Source: Liriodendron chinense (taxonomy: Eukaryota; Streptophyta; Magnoliopsida; Magnoliales; Magnoliaceae). From it: a stretch of DNA of 64,000 nucleotides. A model generated the notes under the pieces. It was given only the letters and a program-made list of their open reading frames with translations. It was not told the DNA's origin and ran no database searches. The stretch is taken from NCBI GenBank assembly GCA_003013855.2, contig ML058405.1, forward strand, positions 1,981,976 to 2,045,975, given 5' to 3'. This document shows, one piece after another, positions 11,501 to 25,400 of the stretch (positions are counted from its first letter, which is position 1; the number at the start of each line of letters is the position of its first letter). The position numbers and the translations under genes were made by a program.

Positions 11501-14500
11501 TGAGTGTAGCCCTTAGCCACCAGTTGAGCTTTATATCTTTCTACATTACAATCTGCGCGATATTTGATGGAGAAGACCCATTTACAACCGTCTTCTTACC
11601 AGGAGGTAGAGAGATAACATCCCATGTGCCACTCTTGTGCAGAGCCTCTATCTCGGCTTCCATAGCTTGTTTCCAGGCAGGTACTGCCAAAGCATCGCGA
11701 ACAGATCTGAGAATACTATGAGAAGATATACTGCTAAGAAGGAACAATAGGATGGTGACAAGGACTCATAGCACAAAAAATTAGATATAGGATGCAAAAC
11801 GGGTTGATGACTACGAGTGCGAGATGCAACAGGAGAGGAAGGAGTACCTGAGGTCAGAGTTGGATCCATTGCCATGGGTTGAACTTGAGTTGGTCTTACC
11901 CGCTGGTGAACATAGGTAATGAGTTTCTTAGGTTCACTAGTCGCCGATGGAGTGACCAATGTCGGTAATGGAAGAGTGGGTGAGGAAGAACCAAGTTCGA
12001 CAGCAGCACTGTAGAAAGCACGATTATCAAGAAATGTGACATCCATGGAAACATAAAGCTTCCTGCATGTGGGATCATAGCACTTATACCCCTTATGTTA
12101 CATTAAGTATCCAATGAATATACATTTAATTGCTCTGGAGTCAAGTTTGTCCTTGGAAGGACTAGAGTTATGGACAAAACAAACACACCCAAACACACGA
12201 GAGATAATATGGAATAATGGTGAGGACGGAAGAAGGATATGTATTGGGATTTTTCCTTGAAGGACACAAGTAGGAAACTGATTAATCAAGAAACAGGCAT
12301 GTCAGAACTGCGGCAGACCAATATGACTTGGGAACATCCATCCCTATTAAGAGAGAACGTGTTATCTCTAATAAATGGCGATTCTTTCGCGCAGAAACCC
12401 CATTTTGTTGAGGAGTATAGACGCAAGAAAGTTGATGAATGATGCCATTATCCTAGAGATAGTTTGTAAAGGACTTGGATGAATATTCCTCTCCATTGTT
12501 AGACCGCAAGGTCTGAATGGAACAACCATATTGACTCGCCACCAGCTTGTGAAAGGTTTGAAACAATGAGACTAATTTATCTCGTCGACATATAAGATAT
12601 GCCCATGTTACTCGTGAGAAATCATCAATGAAAGTTACAAAGTATTTGAACCCATCAAACGAGGTTACGGGACTGGGTCCCCATATGTTTGAATGGACAA
12701 GTTCAAATGCTTTGGTACTTCTATGTTCAGCCACAGGAAATGAATTACGAACATGTTTGCTCAATTGACACACTTCACAACCAGTAATATCATCACTTTT
12801 ATTTAAATTTGAAATAATCAAGTTCAAGACACGACTTGGAACATGACCCAATCAAGCATGCCACAAGCTTACAGACTCATTATTTGAAGCAGTAGCATCA
12901 ACAGAAAGACAAGAACCACTTCGACTATTAGTGAATGCCGCCAATAATTCCTCTTGTTGTAGAAAGTAAAGACCACCTCGTTTAAATCCCGCACCAAGAA
13001 TCCTCCTCGTACTCAAGTCCTGAAACATACAAGATGTGGGAGAAAAAGTTATACTGCAGTTCAGAGCACGGGTGAGACTGCTGATAGAAAGTAAATTCGC
13101 ATGAAATTTAGGAATATACAGGACATTTTGAAGAGTGAGAGAGGAGGACACATGAACAGAACCGATAAACTGTACAGGAGTGGTGCTACCATCAGCAAAA
13201 CGAACAAACTGAGAGTAGGATGTAACAGTCAAGGGTGTAAGGAAGTGACGCATACCAGTCATATGGTCGGAAGCTCCGGAATCGATGATCCAAGTGGATG
13301 GGGCCGAAGAAGCATGCAAGGCAGTACTTGTGGTTGCAGCGAAGGAAGTAGATGAGGGCTGTAGATCAGAGGAAAGCGTAGTGGATGTAGAAGGCTGCAG
13401 TGATTTCAGGAGGTCTATAACTTTTGCTCTGGTCATCAATTTAGACTCAGAAGAAGTATCAGAGGTCTTGACATTATCCATAGGTTGTTCCCCAATATCT
13501 ACTGTGGCGGCATGTGCTGAGGGATAGTCATGTATTTTGAAGCATCATTCCACTGAATGCCCTAAGCGGTTGTAGTGGGTATAGAAGTAATGCGAACCTC
13601 CATGTCCACATCCTCGACCACGAACTGAGGAATTGCTATGTGAATTAAAGCGGCTACCCCTTCCATTAGGTGAAGCAGTGGAGGATGTAAAAGCCGCTCG
13701 TTCTTGTGTAAGAGAAGATAAAGTAATAGGCATGATCATCACTTGACGACGAGCCTCCTCGGTATGAATAGTGGAGTAAATTGATTTAAGCGATGGAAAT
13801 GATATCGTAGCAACCAGCTGGGTATGAAGGGACTTGTAGTCTGCATTTAGTCTAGCGAGAAACTTGTAAGTTTTGACTTTGTCTTCACTGTTGGCACACT
13901 ATTTTGGCACTGCTACTATCCGGTAGTTCACTTAACGGCTGTAAGTAACTCAACTCTTCCTATCTGCTCTGTAAAGCCTCAAAGTACTCAGTGACGAACA
14001 TATTATTTTGTGCTAGAGAGTAAAGTTCTGTTGTCAGCTGGAAAATGCGAGGTTCATTTGAGACCGTTTCATATGATTTTTAGAGTGCAGTCTATAAATC
14101 TGTGGCACTTTTATAAAAGAAATAAGCAGATGCAACATGTTCTATAAAATTTAATAACCAACCCATAACAATGGCGTTTGCAGACTCCCATGCATCAACT
14201 TTTGTGGGATCTGTAGGTTTCTTGTTGGCACTCGTGAGATATCCAAAATTTTCTTTTCCAACAACAGACATTCGGACTGCTCGGGACCATAACATAAATT
14301 TTTTTCCATTGAATTTGGTGGAAGTAAGATTTGGAGTTCATAGTTGCGCAACAACCTCAAGGGAAAGAAAAATAAATACTCAGTACCAGGTGGCCGAAAA
14401 AGCTTCAATCATCCCGAATGGCTTCGAATAGGCTCCATTGCAAACAAAAAATCATATGGAGACCCACGAATATCGGCTCCGGCATCAGATCAATGGTCTG

Positions 14501-17500
14501 GCGCCCCCGGGGGGGGGGGGGGGGGGGGGTGCGATTTGGGTTTCGGCGACCCTAGTGGCGTTGGAACTTGCTCTTGTTGGTGCGGCTGAGAGAGGAAACA
14601 ACTTCGGTGGGATCCTGGTTGATGCCGCTGGGAGAAGAAGCACCTCCGATAGGGTCCACGACTCACGTGATCTAGAGAAGCAAGAAACTCCTTGGCTCTG
14701 ATATCATGAAGATTAAAAACAGTAAAAAGGAAGGAGACTTGAGAGAGAGAGAAGAAGAAGAAGGTACGACTGTGTGTGAGAGAGAATGAGAGAGATTAGG
14801 TTCTAACCCTAATCCTCCAAGTTTTATTAATAAGGCTTATTGGCCTTTTTACGACTAACCACCTTAGAATAGAAAAAGTTACATAAGGACTCCCAATAGA
14901 ACTCTTACACAAAGGCCCTTATGTTTCAACGGAACTATGCTCTTGGAGGCTGTTTAAGCCCATAAATTGATGTTTTGAAATGACATACTTTATTTGACTC
15001 CCTTCTGTTTATTAACATGGTTTTCAATAATTACAATAATGCCATCAGTAACAAAAGCAAGAATACCCATTATGTCCTAAACATAGATGGGCTGTTGATG
15101 GGCCATAGAACAGCCCATATCCGATAACACAACGCAATGTCAACTTCTCGACCAGTTCCTTTGGTGCAAAATTGTCACAGCTCCAGCTTTTTATGATCAT
15201 ATTTTTTATGCTTAATCTGATAATATTGTGTCTGGAATATATTTTTCCATTTTGCTGTTTGAAAAAAAAAAGAAGAAAAATGAAAAGAAAAGAAAAGAAC
15301 AACTATACTTTGCTCAACTTGAATTAGTAGTGAGTTTTTGCATGGCAACTGTGCCCCTGAGTGGGTTTTGTGGTTTGGTGATCAAATTTATTGTTGTAGC
15401 TTGCTGCACAATGGACTTTGCCTGTATTTCTTTTTCTCCACTTATTTCCAAGACACGATTCAAATGGGTACGATTGTCCTACCAAGGATATTCTTAAGGA
15501 GTCCAGATCCTCTATTGGCTTCCAAGCAGGAAATCCCTGCTTGGAGCCTTTTCATTGGTCCACATCACGCTGCATGACATCATGTGACCAGGTTGCATTG
15601 AGGATGTGACAGGGTTGCAGACCTATGTGATGATGTGGACCAATGAAAAGGCTCCAAGCAGGGGTTTCCTGCTTGGAAGCCAACAGAGGATCCTGACTCA
15701 TTCTTATGACATGGCTCACTACTGTGGATACCATAAAGTTCCACAGAATTATGATGAACTGTAGAGAATTTCATCTCCATCTTCCTTGTAGGCACAAGAT
15801 AGTTTGCGGACATAGTCTGGCGTGATTTCCTTAGTCTAACTCGACCATGGTCTAGTAAGATGTTCCATAAACTCAAAATTAAATACAACATTCATTTGAA
15901 GATGCCAAAACTGAATTTCCATGTGGAATCCATACATCTTTACCATAGAGACATGAAATGCCGTAATATCCTGATTCATTACCTAGTGTCCCATTGGTAT
16001 GAGTTTGGCCCATATATAGGTTGTTTAAAATCATTTATCTGAACCCTTAGATCATGGATTTAAAATCATTAGTTTTGGCCCCCAATTTTTGATGGTTATG
16101 ACCAAACAATTATGCTGATTGTAAGTTCCTACCCATTCAATCTGTCTGTTTCTCATACTGTTGCTGTATTTTTTTTTTTTGAACCATGTATTTATGGGAC
16201 AGATTGATTGGTAAGCGTCTTTTATCTGAAAGATTTCTTTGAGCGTCACACATCCATGGAGGGATTTATCAGATCATTGATCTTTTTTCCCAAACCATGG
16301 GCCCCATTCAAACAGAATGCAGCTAGTGTCCTGATGGAGCAAGACCCTTTAAGTCCCCTTGTCTTGAGCATTGATCCAAGGAAGTCATTTCTAGGGGTTT
16401 CTTAAATATTCGACATTGTGATGCAAGAAGTTTCCCTTGATGTGCACCAAATTCAAGGACCGGTATTAAAAAATCTGTAAAGGCATCAAAATCCAAACTT
16501 GACCTTAATAATTTGAGCTAAGTGTTTTAAATAGAGTCGTGGGTTTGCTCCCCACAATCGCGGGCTCGATTCCCCTCCCTGTGCTTTACCTGATGCGTGC
16601 GATTTGCGGGTGATTGCGTGCATCTACCCTTAAAAAGGGGTGGGGGGACACACTGTTGTCAAAAAAAAAAAGAAGAAGAAGGTAGTGTATTGCGTAGCAT
16701 TCAACCCTCTTTAGCGTGTAGCGTAAGCTACACGATACTTCTATTTTTAAATTTAAAAATAGGAAAATATGATAAATAGTAAGAAAAAAAGCAAAAAAAA
16801 AAAAAAAAAAAAGAGCCTAAAAGATGATTCATTTTTTCAAGTATAAGCATGTTTAAAAAAGTAATTAATTATCATTTGTCGAAAGCCAATCCACATATAT
16901 AAACCAAATCAAATAATTATCACATCAATAACTTTCTAAGAAAAAAATACCATAGTGGGCCCCACGTGGGTCACACCATAGAAAACAATGCACAACCACC
17001 CATATGCACAGCATAGTGGGCTCCATGCAGGCCAAACCATAGAAAACAATACACAATCACCCATACACACACCACAGTGGGCCCCACGTCGGCCACACCA
17101 TAGAAAGCAATGCATAACAGCCACAGTGGGCCCCACTGGATTGTGTCGCACGTAGGATTTGAAAGAGGGGTTTTCAGAAACCCTCTTTCAAAACCCTTTT
17201 CATTTAACATTAGTTTTAAAGTTTGTTTAGTGTGTGAGTTTAACACCAACTTTAACAAAGAAACACCACCATTTTAAGTGAAAATCACTAAAGAAATGGT
17301 CAGTTTCAACTTTACATTTTAAGGTTGTTTAAAATGTGAGTTTTTAGCCATATAATACATTGAGGTATACGTTACTCAAGCTATGACCCCTTTGCGCTAT
17401 TTGGGTATGCTACGTAGCGCTATCGCTACGCTACGCTACTGCTACGCTACGAACTCTATTTGAACACTGTTTGAGATATTTATTGCTGTGGCATGGACTA

Positions 17501-19385
17501 GTGCAAAAGATCATGTTTCTTTTCATTTAAGTTTTTTCTGCTTGTTGTATATGCCTTGGGTCAGGAAACATCTCTACTATCTGACAAAAGAATTCTAATG
17601 TTGACTTTAAAGCTCGCTTCTTTTCCCTGTTAATAGGCCAGGATGTGAGAATTCAACTTGAACACGACGATGGTGGTCTTCCAGAAAATGTGAGCTACAA
17701 ACTTATTGGCACTTAACAAAATCAACCATAATTTTCAATGTTCCCTATTTTCACTAACTCTTGTCAATTGCTGCTTTTCACTTGCTCAGGTATGAACCTT
17801 TGTCGTTTGTTTCATCCGACACAAAATTTCTTGGTGATTTTCTGCGAAATCTTCACATCTGACCAAAGATTTTTCTCTAAAATATTTATTTCAGGTCATA
17901 GAAAAATTTCCCCATATTTCAGATTATAAAGCTTTCAGAATTCCAAATTCTGTGGATGCTAGAAGCTTACTTAAATGCCAGTTAGCAATTGCCTCTTTGG
18001 ATGGTAAGGGTTGCCACTCTTTCTTTCTTTTTATTTTTATTGTTTTAGTCTTTCAGTTGCTGATGTATGTTATGTTTAAGTTTATTAGATAATTTTGGAA
18101 AGTTTATCCTGCCTTGGTCCACTTGTTTGAGTAGCTTATGCCTGTATGGCGTTCTCCACTTCATCTAGCTTCAGTCCAACCGCCTGTGTAGCTTGTCTGT
18201 TGTTGTTTTCCAATTCATTTATTATTGATTCTCATGGCTCCCTGATAATGCTTAACCCATGCGAATTGGTTTGATCAAATTCTGAATATTTTAATTCCTT
18301 GCACTTAAAAAACTGGTAAACGTATCATAAAGTTGCCGACTGGTTGAGAAGAGGATGTATTTGACTTGGCTGCTGCCACCTATTATAAGAAACTGTTGTT
18401 GAACTTCAATATCTGGCTGAGTATTAAACATTTGATGGTTGATGCAATCATATGTGGGTCATAGTATGAAAATTCATGTGAATGGATGAAGCGACAGGTG
18501 AGGGAGCAAGCGAGCAGAAGAAAATCAAACTTATTCTAAAAAGTCGAAGAAGAAGATCAATCAACTATGTCTCTCTGAAAAATATCCAACTAAAATCCCC
18601 CTCCCCCCCCCCCCCCCCCCAAAAAAAAAAAAGAAGAAGAAGAAGAAGAAGAAGAAGACAACACAAAACTACCCAAAACTCTTATCAACACTAACCCTAG
18701 AATTCTAGACACTGTTTTCTTGGTTGGTGCAAGAATTCTGATTAGTTTAAGGTTTAATTGCTTCTTGCATTCACTTATCATTTCTCATCTTAAGTTAGTT
18801 TCCAAGGGAGTTCTCATTTCCTTCCTTTCTGTTATTCCAATTCTTATTTGATGGGTGTAGTTTGCTTTTTTCAAGCATTACTCCAGCCACCTTTCGGATT
18901 TATTCTTAGAAAATATGTCTCTAATTGCTCATTACATGAGTTTCAAGAAAATATTGTTGTGGTTTAATACACATTTTCACTAGTCATTGTTTTGTTATTT
19001 GTTTACCTTTTTTTCCCTTCTTCTTCGTTTTTTTTTTTTTGAAATTTCTGACTCATTTTGGAAGTTTCAAATGTGATTGGTGAATGCAATTGGAAGTGCC
19101 AAATGTGATTGGAAGTGTCATTTTGAAATTTCTGACTCATTTTGAAATTTCTGACTCATTTTGGAAGTGTCAAATGTGATTGGTGATTTGTACCTCTTAA
19201 ATTAGGGGCATGTACTTACTAGGTTTTCTTTTGATTCAGTTGACGGGAAATGCAACAATGCAACTGGTTTGCAATTACCTGGTGTCCTGGATGACTTATT
19301 CTCCTACAGTGGCCCACTTGGTTCTGTATTTATGGAAAAAACTGTGTCACTTTATCTTTGGGCTCCTACTGCTCAGGTATGATCT

Positions 19386-19441
<56 letters not shown>

Positions 19442-22400
19442 ATTTGTGCATAAAAGCAGGTGGTATGTGCTTACATTTATAGGGATCCATTTGGCAATGA
19501 TCCCTTGGGACGTGTCCAACTTAAGGAGGTAAATGGTGTTTGGAGTGTTGATGGACCAAGAAGTTGGGAGGGATGTTATTTTGTGTATGAAGTTTCTGCT
19601 TACCATCCCAGCACCTTGCAAATTGAAACATGCATGGTGAACGATCCTTATGCTAGAGGGTATGTATGTTGGCTATCTTTATCTTTTGGAATGAGTACTA
19701 ATCACTTACAGCCAGTTGCAGGGTAACTTAATCTTCAACTCTTTTTATGATTATTTTACCCTTGAAGATATACATGATATTTTTAAGGGGAAAGTTGGAA
19801 ACCAAAAATCTAAAAGCATAGAAGATGGTCTTTAAGTACAAACGGTTGCAGGTGATCAGTTGTCCTTTTTGTTAGGTTCGATGACAATTAGCTAAGCCAT
19901 TTATATCTTCTAAAATATTATCCAGTGCTAAAAGTTAATATCTAGATAGTTGTTATCAAGTACCCATTCTCTACACACATTGTATGTATGTATGGGATCC
20001 TGACTGTTGACCTGTTGTGGCATACATTAGATGGGCATGAGCCAAAATCGCACAAGTCAGATGCCCTATCCATTGATTGGAAGACTTCTGTCCATTCACC
20101 AGTGACTTGTAGATTTTTTTCCTAACCACCCATCTCGTCTTCTGAAATCTGTGACTAAGAGCGCCTGACCGCTACGATTTTTGGGTAACCCCGTCTAGAG
20201 TTGGACCTGGCAACCGATGAAAGGCTAGGGGCTTGTTTGGCATCTCTACTCTAATTCAATAAGAGCCTTTTGAATAAGAGCTACTTCAATAAGTCCTTTT
20301 TTTTCTAGAACTTGTTTTAAATAAGCACGTTTGGTAAAATCTCCAAAAACAGCTCTTATTTAAAATAAGCACGTTTGGTAAAACTTTCAAATAAGAGCTT
20401 TTTTTAAGGGTAGTTGACGTCATTTTCAAATATTACAACAACTTTAATATAAGAGCAATCCAAATGGTTGTTTTGGTGGCCCATCCATCATGTGGGGCCC
20501 AACATCATTGCTAATTGTTCTTTATGTGGGGCCCCTCGATGTCCACTACCTATCACTTGTCCACGATGTGTCCATAGTGTGGGCCCTACCTTTGAAGTGG
20601 ATTGTCCATCATGTGGGGCCTACTTTTGATATCCATCATTCATCATGTGGGGTGCACCTTCTATGTGGATCATCCATTATACGGCCCACTTTGGATATGG
20701 GTCATCCATCATGAGAGACATTGGATGTGGACCGTCCATTAGGTGGGGCCCACTTGATGGGAACTGTCCATTATGAGGGGCCACACTTTAATGTGGGCCA
20801 TCTGTCATGTGAAGCCCACTCCGTCCATTATGTGGGCCCACCTTGATGTGGACCATTCATTGTGTGGGGCCTCATCTTCATTATGGGTCGTTCATCATGT
20901 GGGCCCATCTTTGATATCAACTGATCATCATGTGAGCCCACCTTCAATTACCATCATCCATCATGTGGGTCCCACCTTTGACGTGGATTGTCCATCAAAT
21001 GGGACCCACTTGATACACATGTTCCGTCATGTTGGGCCACACTTTGATGTGGGCCATCTATCATGTGGAGCCCACCTTTGATGTGAACCTTTCATTACGT
21101 GGGCCCACCTTAATGTGGGGCCCCACTTTAATATGAGTCATTCATCATAAGGGGCCCATCTTTGATGTCCACCATCCATCATGTGGGCCCCACCTTTGTT
21201 GTCGACCACTATCATGTGGGGCCCACTTGATGTGGATAGTCCATCATGTGGGACCCACCTTTGATGTCCACCATCCATCATGTAGGTCCCACCTTGGCTG
21301 TGGACCATCCATCATGTGGGGCCCAACCTTTAATACGGGTCATTCATCATGCAGGCCCACCTTTAATGTCAACCTTCCATCATGTGGTCCCACATTCAAT
21401 ATTCACCATTCATCACGTGGGTCCTACCTTTGATGGGGACAATCCATCATGTGGGTCCCACCTTTGTTGTGGACCATCTATCATACGGGGCCCACTTGAA
21501 GTGTATAGTCCATCATGTGGGGCCCAACCGTCAATATGGGTCATTCATCATGTGGGCCAACCTTTAATGTCAATCTTCCATCATGTGGTCCCACATTCAA
21601 TGTCCACCATCCATCGTGTGGATCCCACCTTTGATGTGGACCATCATCAGGAAGGGCTTGCTTGATGTGGATCGTTCATCATGCGGGGCCACACTTTGAA
21701 GCAGGCCATCCATCATGTGGGGCTCACCTTTGATGTGACCGTGCATTATGTAGGCCCACCTTTGATATGGGCCATTCATCATGTGGGGCCCACCTTCACT
21801 ATGGGTCGTTCATCATGTGGGCCTTTCTTGAAAAAATTGTAAAGAGAAGAGCGTAAGATGGGAATTACTTGAAAAGTTTAAGGGCAAACTTGTCCAAAAA
21901 TTAGTCCAAAATGTCTACCCGCTTAAGCCAAATAAGCTCCGTTTCAAAAAGTAACCCCTCCCCAACTTATTAAATCGGAGCTTATTTGCTACTTTCTAAA
22001 CAAATAAGCACTTGATTAGACTTCTACCAAACGGTCTAAAAACTTATTTTTTTAGAAATTAGCTAATAAGCTCTTATTTGTGGGGATGCCAAATGCCCCC
22101 TAGATCTTTTATATGCATACCTTCTGCAGGGAATGGAATGCTCCATAACTAATTAAGATAATGTCGATAGTGTTGAATCTTTTCTCTACTCTGAATGCTT
22201 ATATGTGTATCTATGAATTCTTATTTTCATCTTATTGGAATAGGTTATCATCGGATGGGATGCGGACATTGTTGGTCAACCTTGACTCTGATGCTTTAAA
22301 ACCAGAGGGATGGGATGAATTGGCGGATGAGAAGCCTGAGCTTTCTTCTTTCTCTGACATCAGTATCTATGAGTTGCACATCAGAGATTTTAGGTTAAGA

Positions 22401-25400
22401 TACATTCTCCCGTTTTCTTTATTTCTTCTAACCTTGATTTCTCCTTAGGGTTATTTCAAGCATACTTCTGTCTAGAGCTAAAGGATGATTTACTCTAAAA
22501 TCTTGTCCATGTTGCATGCTTTTGTTATAAATTCAGCCTCAGAAAATACATTTGTTAGTTAGAGTGTTTTTTTTTTTTTTGACCTTAATCACATTGTGAA
22601 GTATGTTAACCTTCATCAGCCTTAACTAGTACTCATCCATTAATGTGTTCATTTATCTCAGCCATTCATCATAATGGCGACCTCGTAGATAGGCCACCAC
22701 CCAAAACTTTTATTGGAAGAACTACCTCTTGAGTCTTGAGTGACAGTATAAAATGTTCATTAATTGGATAGTCAATATAGTTTTAGCCTACATTTTTCTA
22801 ATTTTTAGGCTGAAGTTGTATTGATGTTCTCCACCACTGACATTCTAGGAATAACAAGGTTGTCGAAGACTATGGTTTCTCTCCCTCCAAATGCCCCACA
22901 TGATTGCGCTATGAAGGGCCTTCCATGATACTCTTTCCCTAGACTTGAATGAACCACTTGGCCACCTGAGATAGAGATCCGCTATTGTCTTCTCTTGATC
23001 TGTCACCAAATTTAGAAATGGCCTTTGCGATGATGGATGCCCTTCTATTGCCACTGCCTGGATTCCACCCCCCTCTCTGATGCCGCATATTTGCTTGCAA
23101 AAAGCTTCGTCCAAAGGGCTTCATTCTTGGATCACCAGAGCATATCCATGTGGTGTTCCATCATATCAACAGAGCCAATCACCATATGTGCTTACCACCA
23201 TCTATGGTGAAGATAAAACTGCATATGAGATCTGTGATCTGCACGGCGTAATAGCATTCTCTTAGTATATTCATATTTCATGTTACTCTATGCTTGTTGC
23301 TTTCTTTATTAGCTGTTCTGTTTAGGTTATTGTAAGAGCAATCTGACACCAGGTGCATAAGTCCGTTGTGTTGTAAAACAGACTGGTGCTCTATACAGCT
23401 GTTGTTTTCTCAGAATCATCTACGGGCTGCACTCACTCAATTTCTATCTTTTTTATAAATAGCCAAATTAAAATATTTTGAATGTTGCATTTGCAGTGCC
23501 AATGACCCTTCTGTGCATCCTGAATTCCGGGGCGGCTATCTTGCATTTACCTCTCAGGTAATGTTTGTGCTAGGGAACCAATATTTCTAACCTCTGCAAA
23601 AACTCTTAAACTTCCCTCAATATTCTTGTTTACTTTTATGTGCCTATAAAATCTTCTCTGCATACCTCTGTACTAGGAATGTATATGGTCAGAACAACTG
23701 TTGTCAATTTCCCTTAATTAGAGCTGTTACCTTTTATTTATTTATTTATTTTTAACAGATAGCTTTAGATTAATCTTTTTGTTTTGTCACTGAAGCTGCA
23801 TATGGTATGCTGGTAGGACTATAGCACTGTTGGGAATTGGGAGACATGCTCATAAGCCAAGCTAATATCTTTCTGATATGCGCTCTGCATTTTTGAGCTT
23901 CCTGAGTTTATGGGACTGAATGATTTCTATAGAAACGGTCGAATGAACTCTGGCGCATCCAGTAAATAGGATTCTGTCGAAGGAAGAGATAATGGTCACA
24001 TCTAACTGCGGACTGCTGCCAAGATCTGATTTCTTTACATGCATGGCTATTAATGCACATTAGATAAAATTCTAAGGACCTGTTTGGTAGCCACTTAAAA
24101 AATGAGTTCATCTTGTTTAGTAAATATCGATTATGTATTACAGATTATATAAATTGTTGGTTATCAGGATTGTTTTTAATCCCATCCCCCACCCCGCCAA
24201 AAAAAAAAAAAGGAAGAAGGATCTCTATTCATATACGAGTAACTAAAATTAGAAAAAACTCATTTTTATGCGGCATCCAAACAGGCGCTAACCTTTGATA
24301 AGAGATCAGCGGGTTACCAGTGACAGCTGCAAATCTAATTCGAGACATGAATGGATCTTATAATCTACCATTCACCTATGAATAACTGAAACTGTCATGG
24401 ATTAATAAATGATCAGCCTAGAATGATGTGCAGAATCAACACCATGTTGCAATGGAAAGCTAGTAGTCTACTGCTGCAGCCCTAGTAGTACATATATCAC
24501 CTTTATGTCCAGTGGCTCTTCCTATGATCCTATCCTAAACAAAATCGTTGAATGTGGAATCTAGTCTCATAAGAAATTCTCATACTAGCATTTACTGTTT
24601 CAATTGACGGATTTTCTATGAAGGATTTTCTCATTGAAACTTTATGTTTTGGCAATGGGTGTGCTTGTTCAATCCGACTGATGCTAATTTTTGTTAACTT
24701 CAGCATTGCGTAATTGCTAGCTTGTCTCAATGTGTTAATTTTAGAGTAATTACTGATTTGGTTGTCAGGCAACCTGCCCCCTTCCCATAGTACATTTCTT
24801 GCTTTGGTTTCCCTGATTTGTTTCATGTGTTTGCATAACTACAAGTACAAATTTTTTGAAGTGATAATTTCTTGCACAGTTTTCCCACCTCTATTTTTCG
24901 GTCTCGCATCTATGCTTGAGGTAATGATGTAAGAATGAGGGATAGCATCAAGGATGTGTTTCCTTTTCTCATAAAAAACCTTTTGATGTGTTAGGGTTGA
25001 AGATTGTCGAGTTTGGTTTTTAGGAGAGTTTTGGGACTTTGAAGTTGCCTCTTGTAGAACTCCTTGATGTGTTGTCAAATGTGCATCTCCCAATCCAGGG
25101 AACATGATTCACGCATTTGGGCTTTGTCTTCTATCAGTCTCTTCTCCTCTAAAAGATTTCCTCATTGCCCTATCTCCTGCCGTCTTGCCTAAGCCTCCTT
25201 GTGTGGAGGTGTGGGGCTCCTGAGCAGCACCACTACCATTTTTTTTTGAAGGATAAAGATAAATTTGATTAGAATGGCCTGCATGCAAAACAGAGAGACG
25301 GAAATAATACAAGGAAAAAACGAAAAATCACCTCGGCCCCATAAAAACATAGGCTGCCCGGGAACAAAGAAAAACAACTAACAGAAAGCCGCCCACTCTT

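Larger units (their letters stand above)
9953..14931 (-). mobile_element. Copia B: full-length Ty1-copia retrotransposon
   Basis: 4979 bp on the minus strand. LTRs are 9953-10176 (3' LTR) and 14707-14931 (5' LTR), with roughly 14 differences counted by eye, about 94% identity. It is flanked by a perfect 5-bp duplication GAACT at 9948-9952 and 14932-14936. Order on the minus strand: LTR, PBS (14694-14706), leader, gag, protease, integrase, RT, RNase H, polypurine tract (10177-10190), LTR. All genes are broken, so it is a full-length but dead copy. Same family as copia C at 46912. Confidence 0.95.
16520..17469. mobile_element. hAT-like non-autonomous element, 950 bp
   Basis: Ends AAGTGTTTTAAATAG (left) and, on the other strand, CAGTGTTCAAATAG (right). 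Flanking duplications are TTTGAGCT (16512-16519) and TTTGAGAT (17470-17477), 7 of 8 matching. Subterminal CTACGCTACG/TAGCGTAGC motifs are abundant. A related right end occurs at 51098. Confidence 0.85.

Noticed and set aside
15580..15891. 103-codon minus-strand frame
   Set aside because: It crosses the Mutator-type MITE arm and has no recognisable content.
20490..21782. Overlapping frames of 60-139 codons with HHVGPT-type repeats
   Set aside because: By-products of the 30-35-bp minisatellite. The frame drifts and there is no start context or family.
20478..21824. Possible CRISPR-like spaced repeat array
   Set aside because: Units are directly adjoining and degenerate, with no constant repeat and unique spacers. 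The context is a plant intron.
25109..25312. Small minus-strand frame around 25109-25312
   Set aside because: It spans the LINE poly-A end and flanking intron. It matches no protein pattern.
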